Part shown: in pieces, positions 4,600 through 10,037 of the stretch | How the letters are laid out: every line of letters begins with the position of its first letter | Numbering within the stretch: the stretch's first letter is position 1 | Source of the DNA: Cyclobacteriaceae bacterium | Lineage (GTDB): Bacteria; Bacteroidota; Bacteroidia; Cytophagales; Cyclobacteriaceae | Direction of reading: 5' to 3' | DNA: 10,037 bases | Assembly (NCBI GenBank): GCA_025363495.1 | Contig: JANYDR010000570.1 | Span: 1-10,037, forward strand | Made by a program: the position numbers and the translations under genes | Notes under the pieces: model-generated | Told to the model about the DNA's origin: nothing | Database searches by the model: none | What the model saw: the letters and a program-made list of their open reading frames with translations, nothing else

Positions 4600-7041
4600 T
4601 TATTGGCCGTGCTTTTCTTTCAGACTACTCAATAATTGTTCCAAACTAAGTTGATCGGGGATTAAAACCTCCCTGGCTTTGGATCCTTCAAACGGCCCAA
4701 CAATACCTGCCGCCTCCAATTGGTCGATCAACCTTCCTGCCCTGTTATATCCAAGCTTCAATTTTCTCTGAATTAGTGAAGTGCTACCCTGCTGATGCAT
4801 GACTATCAGGTTGGCTGCTTCTTCAAAGAGCGCATCCCTATCAGAAAGATCAATGTCATTTGCTGCATTCTCTTCTCCTTCAAACTCCGGAAGCATATAT
4901 GCAGAAGAATATCCTCTTTGTGCACCAATAAAATCACACACCTTCTCAATTTCAGGAGTATCAACAAAAGGGCTCTGAAGACGGATCACATCTGAACCGG
5001 AAGAAAACAGCATATCTCCCATACCTACCAATTGATCAGCACCACCCGCATCGAGAATTGTGCGCGAGTCTACTTTTGACGTCACACGGAAAGAAAGTCG
5101 TGCGGGGAAGTTAGCTTTAATCACACCTGTAATAACGTTCACAGAAGGTCGCTGCGTTGCCACAACCAAGTGAATGCCAATCGCACGCGCCAGTTGGGCA
5201 AGACGTGCAATAGGAGTTTCTACTTCTTTACCTGCCGTCATCATCAAGTCGGCCAACTCATCAATCACCAACACTATATAAGGAAGGAAACGATGCCCCT
5301 CTTTCGGATTCAACTTGCGTGCAATAAACTTGACATTGTATTCCTTCAGATTGCGGACACCTGCATCTTTCAGAATTTCATAACGGTTCTCCATCTCAAT
5401 ACAAAGTGAATTGAGCGTATGAACAACTTTCTTGGTGTCAGTGATGATCGCCTCTTCACTATTCGGAAGCTTGGCGAGGTAATGTCGTTCGATCTTGCTG
5501 AACAATGACATCTCGACTTTCTTCGGATCGACCAGCACAAACTTCAACTGACTCGGATGCATCTTGTACAGCAATGATGTGAGGATGACATTTAATCCCA
5601 CCGACTTACCTTGCCCTGTAGCTCCAGCGACAAGCAAGTGAGGCATCTTGGCAAGATCAATAACCAGCAGCTCATTAGAAATTGTTTTTCCGATGGCAAT
5701 CGGCAATTCTTTATCTGTCTTTTGAAAACGTTCTGTAGCAAGCACCGAACGCATGCTCACCATCTCGCGATTTTTATTCGGGACTTCAATACCAATAGTT
5801 CCTTTTCCAGGAATTGGTGCAATGATCCGGATGCCAAGCGCTGACAAGCTAAGGGCGATATCGTCTTCAAGATTTTTAATACGGGAAATCTTTACACCCG
5901 CTTCCGGCACAATTTCATAAAGTGTAACTGTCGGACCAATCGTTGCTTTGATGCTTTGAATTCCAATTTTAAAGTTAGTGAGGGTCGCTAGAATTTTATC
6001 CTTATTCTGATTCAGCTCTTCCTGCGTCACCTGTACTTTCCCGACTTCAAATTCATTGAGCAATTCAAGCGGCGGAAATTTATAGCTGCTGAGCTCCAAT
6101 GTAGGATCATAAAATCCCTGTGCTTCCACCAGACCTTCAGCTAATATATCTGTATCAGTTTTAGGTTCCTCCACAATAAACACCGGCTCTTCTTTCGGCT
6201 TTTTCTCAACTTTGACTGGCTCTACTTCCAAGTCAAGAACTGGAATTGCGATTGGCTCTTCCTGAGACTTCACAACCAGGAATGGCTCAGGCTCTGGTTC
6301 CACGGGCCACTTGTCACGGTCATCAGAATAGGTAGGAGTAATTATCAGATCATCACCATCGGGAAGGATCGCATCACTGCCCATCGGCTTCGGATCTTTT
6401 ACCTGAAAAGCATTGATGGAAGTAACATTAAAAAAGTAGATGATAAAAATAAATAGAGTAAGGACGAGGAGTAAAAATGTTCCCCAGCCCAATAATCCAT
6501 CGGCGAGATAAGCAAGTTCATAGCCAAGGCCTCCGCTTAAGAAACTTACTTCGGTAGCCCCGGCAATGCTGTGCGTGAGATAGCCCATTAACAAGCTAAG
6601 CCACAATCCAGCGAACAATGAGAAAGTGAACGCCGGAAAAAATGAAAGAAGTTCACGCTTAAAAACCAAGCGGAAGCCCAGTAAAAACAAAAGTGGTGGA
6701 ATAAAGAATGCTGATATCCCAAACCAGCGAAAGATGAAGTAGTGTGAAGTGACCGCGCCATAAAGACCCAGCCAGTTGTCGGTTTCCTTTCCTGACTCTA
6801 CCATTGCAGCATCTCCCAATCCTTCTACAACGCTTTGATCAGCCTTGCCGGTGAAGATATAAGAAATGAACGCCGTCACCAGAAACAAGGAGACGATGAT
6901 CAGAAAAAATCCCAATGCCAGATGGAACCGGGGGTCCTTAAAAAAATCAAGATTGAAACGGGACGGTGCCTTGGGGCCTTTGCTCTTTTTTTCTTTCTCG
7001 GGTTTTTTAAAGGTGTTGGACTTGTAGGTGTTTTCAGCCAT
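4600..7041 (-). CDS. ftsK: FtsK/SpoIIIE-type DNA translocase
   Basis: This membrane-anchored, ATP-driven translocase pumps chromosomal DNA through the closing septum and helps resolve chromosome dimers. The 813-residue protein has all parts of the family in order: a basic cytosolic N-terminus (1-38), four probable membrane helices (about 41-63, 102-124, 133-155, 185-205), a Glu/Pro/Val-rich linker (about 215-330), and the alpha/beta motor. The motor has Walker A GATGQGKS (473-480), Walker B VLVIDE (590-595) and ATQRPSVNVITG (628-639). A winged-helix gamma domain follows (about 735-795; QRKLKLGYNRAGRLIDQLE), which reads the polarity sequences on DNA. The linker is short compared with E. coli FtsK, as is usual in this phylum. 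The ATG at 7041 starts the cluster, with lolA 42 bp downstream. No residue expected for activity is missing. Confidence 0.97.
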   Translation of the reverse strand: MAENTYKSNTFKKPEKEKKSKGPKAPSRFNLDFFKDPRFHLALGFFLIIVSLFLVTAFISYIFTGKADQSVVEGLGDAAMVESGKETDNWLGLYGAVTSHYFIFRWFGISAFFIPPLLFLLGFRLVFKRELLSFFPAFTFSLFAGLWLSLLMGYLTHSIAGATEVSFLSGGLGYELAYLADGLLGWGTFLLLVLTLFIFIIYFFNVTSINAFQVKDPKPMGSDAILPDGDDLIITPTYSDDRDKWPVEPEPEPFLVVKSQEEPIAIPVLDLEVEPVKVEKKPKEEPVFIVEEPKTDTDILAEGLVEAQGFYDPTLELSSYKFPPLELLNEFEVGKVQVTQEELNQNKDKILATLTNFKIGIQSIKATIGPTVTLYEIVPEAGVKISRIKNLEDDIALSLSALGIRIIAPIPGKGTIGIEVPNKNREMVSMRSVLATERFQKTDKELPIAIGKTISNELLVIDLAKMPHLLVAGATGQGKSVGLNVILTSLLYKMHPSQLKFVLVDPKKVEMSLFSKIERHYLAKLPNSEEAIITDTKKVVHTLNSLCIEMENRYEILKDAGVRNLKEYNVKFIARKLNPKEGHRFLPYIVLVIDELADLMMTAGKEVETPIARLAQLARAIGIHLVVATQRPSVNVITGVIKANFPARLSFRVTSKVDSRTILDAGGADQLVGMGDMLFSSGSDVIRLQSPFVDTPEIEKVCDFIGAQRGYSSAYMLPEFEGEENAANDIDLSDRDALFEEAANLIVMHQQGSTSLIQRKLKLGYNRAGRLIDQLEAAGIVGPFEGSKAREVLIPDQLSLEQLLSSLKEKHGQ

Positions 7042-7232
7042 TAGTTTAAAAAGTACTCAAAACTAATAAAAATTGAGGAGTTGAGTATGGGAAGTTTAGA
7101 AGACTAAAAATGGGAGTTATCGGCTTCTGACATGCTTCAACCAAATTACTCTTCATTTTTTAAAAGAAATACCATAAGTTCAGGAGCCCGAAGCCAGAAC
7201 CACGAATTTTAAACTCAGAACAATTAAATCTC
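7042..7232. promoter_or_regulatory. Divergent intergenic region between ftsK and the S9 peptidase
   Basis: This 191-bp AT-rich stretch must hold the promoters of both divergent genes. On the minus strand TAGTTTTG (7058-7065) matches the Bacteroidota -7 consensus TAnnTTTG, 16 bp before the ftsK ATG, which would leave a very short leader. No TTTG -33 partner is evident. On the plus strand I find no good match; TAAGTTCA near 7173 is two bases off. No operator-like palindrome stands out. Confidence 0.35.
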
Positions 7233-9365
7233 ATGATCAGAAACCTCCTCAATGTCCCTCTATTTTTCGCTTTACTAACTCTCATCGGCGCTTGCGCCGG
7301 AAAGGAAACCTCCGGTCGTCCTGATGTAAAACCTCCCGTGGCTGCCAAGAAACCATTCGAGATTGTAGCAAAGCACGGACATAAGCGGATTGATAATTAT
7401 TTCTGGCTGAAAGAGCGCGAGGATACCGCGGTCATTAACTACCTCAATGCCGAGAATCGCTATCTGGATACGATGACCGTACATACCAAAGCACTGCGAG
7501 AAAAATTATATAATGAAATGAAGGGAAGGATCAAGGAAAAAGATGAATCTGTTCCCGTTAAGGATGGCGCTTATTTTTATTACACCCGGTTCGAAGAAGG
7601 ATATGACTATCCCATCTACTGTCGCAAAAAAGACAACATGGAAAGTCCTGAGGAAGTTATTGCGAACGGAAACGACCTTGGAAAAAATCAAAAATATTTC
7701 AACTTGTTTATTGTAAACAGTCCCAATCACAATCTGATCGCATTGTGCATGGATACCATTGGTAGAAGATTTTATAATATCAGGGTGAAAAATATGATAA
7801 CGGGTGAATTACTTCCTGATAAAATCGAAAACACAACCGGAAATATTGAGTGGGCCAATGATAATGCAACGATTTTCTTTGGAAGACAAGATCCGACTTC
7901 ATTGCGTTCTTTTCAGATTCATCGCCAAACACTTGGCACTTCCATTGATAAAATAATCTATGAAGAAAAAGATCAGACCCTCTCCTGTTATGTTAGTAAA
8001 ACAAAGTCCGACAAATACATTATTATAAACTCGGGACGTACGGACGCTTCTTTCTCACAGTTCCTGGACGCGAATAATATCAATAGCAAACTCACTATCA
8101 TGGAACCACTGCAAAACGATGTGGATTATACAGTAGACCATGCCTGTGATAAGTTCTATATACGCACGAATTTAAATGCTAAGAATTATCGTCTCGTAGA
8201 AACGACGGCGACTAAACCCGGAAAAGAAAACTGGAAAGATGTTATTCCTGGTCGTCCAGATGTTTTCCTTGGAGGATTCGAATTATTTAAAAATTACCTC
8301 GCACTTGATGAGGAAAGCGAAGGCCTCACTAAAATCCGTTTACTAAAATGGTCGGATAAATCCGTGAAGACGATTGACTTCGGTGAACCGGCATATGTAG
8401 CTGGCATTGATGATAACCGCGAATTTGATACTAACGTCATCCGTTATAATTATCAGTCAATGACCACGCCCTCTTCAGTCTATGACTATAATATGGACAC
8501 GGGCGAAAAGAAACTGATGAAGCAACGGGAGGTACTCGGGGGCTTCTCTTCTTCTAATTATCAAACAGAACGTGTAATGGCAACTGCGCGCGATGGGGCA
8601 AAAGTGCCCATCTCTATTGTCTATCGAAAAGATAAATTCAAAAAAGACGGCACCAATCCATGCTTGCAATATGCCTACGGTTCGTATGGCTCTTCTACGT
8701 ATGCCAGCTTCAGTTCTAACCGGTTGAGTTTACTGGATCGTGGATTTGTTTATGCCATCGCCCATGTACGCGGTGGCCAGGAAATGGGTGGTCAGTGGTA
8801 CGAGGACGGTAAAATGCTAAAAAAGAAAAATACATTCAACGATTTTATTGATTGCTCTGAGTATCTCGTTACCAATAAGTATTCAGCCAAAGACAAACTT
8901 TTTGCTTACGGCGGAAGCGCTGGCGGACTGCTGATGGGCGCTATCACTAACATGCGACCGGATTTGTATAAAGGCGTTATTGCAGGCGTGCCATTTGTAG
9001 ATGTTATCAATACGATGATGGATGAAACGATTCCACTGACAACCTTTGAATGGCGTGAATGGGGAAATCCGAATATCCAGGAACAGTATGAATACATGCT
9101 TTCCTATTCACCATACGATCAGGTGGAAAAGAAAAATTATCCCAATCTATTAGTAACAACTGGACTTCATGACAGCCAGGTGCAATACTGGGAACCTGCA
9201 AAATGGGTGGCAAAACTTCGCGACATGAAAACAGATGACAATTTACTGCTGCTCTATATTAATATGGATGCAGGTCACGGAGGATCCTCTGGTCGCTTCC
9301 GCGCCATTAAGGACGAGGCGATGAGACAGGCGTTTATGTTGGATTTGATTGGGATTACAGAATAG
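7233..9365 (+). CDS. S9 family peptidase, oligopeptidase B-like, predicted lipoprotein
   Basis: This is a serine peptidase of the prolyl oligopeptidase family (S9A), closest in motif pattern to oligopeptidase B (protease II), which cuts short peptides after basic residues. The 710 residues comprise an N-terminal lipoprotein signal with lipobox I-G-A-C (lipidated C21), a beta-propeller domain (about 80-440) that gates access, and a C-terminal alpha/beta-hydrolase domain. The catalytic triad is visible as S562 in YGGSAGG (559-565), D647 in GLHDSQV (644-650) and H682 in DAGHGG (679-684). The stretch HVRGGQEMGGQWYEDGK (511-527) and the TFEWREWGNPN segment (604-614) are typical of this subfamily. 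CAGKET after the lipobox resembles the acidic/lysine signals that send Bacteroidota lipoproteins to the cell surface, which is inference. The substrate could differ from classical oligopeptidase B. It stands alone, divergent from ftsK and convergent with the TPR remnant. Confidence 0.93.
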   Translation: MIRNLLNVPLFFALLTLIGACAGKETSGRPDVKPPVAAKKPFEIVAKHGHKRIDNYFWLKEREDTAVINYLNAENRYLDTMTVHTKALREKLYNEMKGRIKEKDESVPVKDGAYFYYTRFEEGYDYPIYCRKKDNMESPEEVIANGNDLGKNQKYFNLFIVNSPNHNLIALCMDTIGRRFYNIRVKNMITGELLPDKIENTTGNIEWANDNATIFFGRQDPTSLRSFQIHRQTLGTSIDKIIYEEKDQTLSCYVSKTKSDKYIIINSGRTDASFSQFLDANNINSKLTIMEPLQNDVDYTVDHACDKFYIRTNLNAKNYRLVETTATKPGKENWKDVIPGRPDVFLGGFELFKNYLALDEESEGLTKIRLLKWSDKSVKTIDFGEPAYVAGIDDNREFDTNVIRYNYQSMTTPSSVYDYNMDTGEKKLMKQREVLGGFSSSNYQTERVMATARDGAKVPISIVYRKDKFKKDGTNPCLQYAYGSYGSSTYASFSSNRLSLLDRGFVYAIAHVRGGQEMGGQWYEDGKMLKKKNTFNDFIDCSEYLVTNKYSAKDKLFAYGGSAGGLLMGAITNMRPDLYKGVIAGVPFVDVINTMMDETIPLTTFEWREWGNPNIQEQYEYMLSYSPYDQVEKKNYPNLLVTTGLHDSQVQYWEPAKWVAKLRDMKTDDNLLLLYINMDAGHGGSSGRFRAIKDEAMRQAFMLDLIGITE

Positions 9366-9393
9366 GTTACCTGTTACAGGATGCCAGTTACCG
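9366..9393 (+). repeat. GTTAnnN heptamer array directly after the peptidase stop codon
   Basis: Starting at the base after the TAG stop are four 7-bp units in phase: GTTACCT (9366), GTTACAG (9373), GATGCCA (9380, degenerate) and GTTACCG (9387). Unit length and the GTTA core agree with the arrays at 3855-3913, and the array lies on the coding strand as it does after lolA. No stable terminator hairpin or T-run is present. Confidence 0.6.
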
Positions 9394-9403
9394 GGGCCAC
9401 GAA

Positions 9404-9775
9404 TCAAAATCGGGATGAAGTAATAATGACATCAGCATCCTTCCAGGCTTTTGAAAAACGTTGCGAGGTAGCGGACGCCTCTTTCACTTTACCCTGCTTG
9501 AGCTGACTTTGCCATAAACCCTTGATGGACCATCCGTTCTCAGGATTTCTTTTTAAGTCTTCCTGATAAACAATCTCTGCTTCTGCAGCCTTGCCGGATT
9601 CTAATAACGCCGCTCCAAGATATTGGCGTGCGGGCAATCTCCAGTCAGGAGGTTCATTGTATCGCAAATTATCTTCAGCTTCTATTGCTTGTTTGAACAT
9701 TGCAATTGCTTTATCGGTCTTTTTTTCACTGAACAAAATTTCAAACGACAATTCCAAAAATGAGCCCAAAAAGGT
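9404..9775 (-). pseudogene. 5'-truncated TPR-repeat protein, C-terminal remnant
   Basis: The open frame encodes about 120 residues matching the extreme C-terminus of a family of larger tetratricopeptide proteins: an EAEDNLRYNEPPDW motif, LGAALLESGK, then NPENGW and a terminal AWKDADV block followed by SSRF. These are normally the last two TPR units of a protein several hundred residues long. Here the frame has a TAA at 9776-9778, no ATG start (only a TTG at 9769), and none of the other minus-strand frames from 9780 to 9840 resumes TPR sequence. The natural C-terminus and stop are intact, so a deletion or rearrangement removed the front of the gene. Translation from TTG is possible, but a functional product is unlikely. 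It is convergent with the peptidase gene, 38 bp away. Confidence 0.7.
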
Positions 9776-10037
9776 TTAGTCCTTTTCAAATGATAACAAT
9801 TCCTTATATGAACTGATTCGTCAACCCCCAATTTCTTTCAAGCATATTCGTTTGTCATGAATTCAAACGATGTAGTAAACCAACTCAACTGTTTTTTAAA
9901 TTATTCTACAAGTCTGGTAGAGAATGATTTTACCCTATGTATATTTCAATCGGAAAAAAAGAACTCTTGACCTCGCCTTCGTCTCTTAGGAAGTATTTTG
10001 CCCCCAGTCCTCACCCCGCGAAAACCGAGCTGGATGC
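9776..10037. other. Region without a recognisable gene at the right edge
   Basis: The longest ATG frame noted, 37 codons on the plus strand at 9857-9970, has no familiar motif. Composition changes from AT-rich (about 9780-9960) to GC-richer (9970-10037) near the edge. No tRNA, hairpin terminator or promoter consensus was found. The stretch may represent the sequence that replaced the missing front of the TPR gene. Confidence 0.45.

Noticed and set aside
9857..9970. A 37-codon plus-strand small ORF
   Set aside because: No family resemblance and no promoter; such a length is expected by chance in AT-rich DNA.
9967..9998. TTGACC ... TATTTTG promoter at the right edge
   Set aside because: The spacing is 21 bp and the downstream element does not match TAnnTTTG in register; Bacteroidota do not use the classical -35/-10 pattern.

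Overview
The window looks like chromosomal DNA of a Bacteroidota bacterium, most likely order Cytophagales. This is inferred from the DUF2851 protein, the ftsK-lolA neighbourhood, a peptidase with a lipoprotein signal, TAnnTTTG-like promoter candidates, and A-rich start-codon contexts without clear Shine-Dalgarno sequences. The exact taxon cannot be set from the sequence alone.

Layout, left to right. Positions 1-828 (minus) hold an open frame that runs off the left edge. Its first ~85 codons look like the start of a bacterial inner-membrane protein and overlap the upstream gene by ATGA. The rest is an AT-rich block encoding two RNA-recognition motifs (RRMs) of the eukaryotic hnRNP type. It is either an assembly chimera or a remarkable fusion. 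Positions 825-2108 (minus) encode a full-length DUF2851 protein, preceded at 2152-2538 (minus) by a GxxExxY (PD-(D/E)xK-like) protein that lacks the signature tyrosine and an ATG start. Positions 2539-3019 hold no convincing gene but carry a cluster of short repeats, including a nearly perfect 28-bp inverted pair.

Positions 3020-7041 (minus) form a housekeeping block, ftsK-lolA-pyrF, with gaps of 42 and 74 bp, probably co-transcribed at least in part: a DNA translocase for chromosome segregation, a periplasmic lipoprotein carrier, and the last enzyme of UMP synthesis. The lolA-pyrF gap is almost entirely an inverted pair of heptamer arrays (GTTAnnN units). A 191-bp divergent region separates ftsK from a plus-strand lipoprotein S9 peptidase of the oligopeptidase B type (7233-9365). 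Its stop codon is followed directly by another short GTTAnnN heptamer array. A 5'-truncated TPR gene remnant (9404-9775, minus) faces it, and 9776-10037 has no recognisable gene.

The two points most worth following are the membrane/tandem-RRM open frame at the left edge and the GTTAnnN heptamer arrays placed 0-2 nt after two unrelated stop codons.
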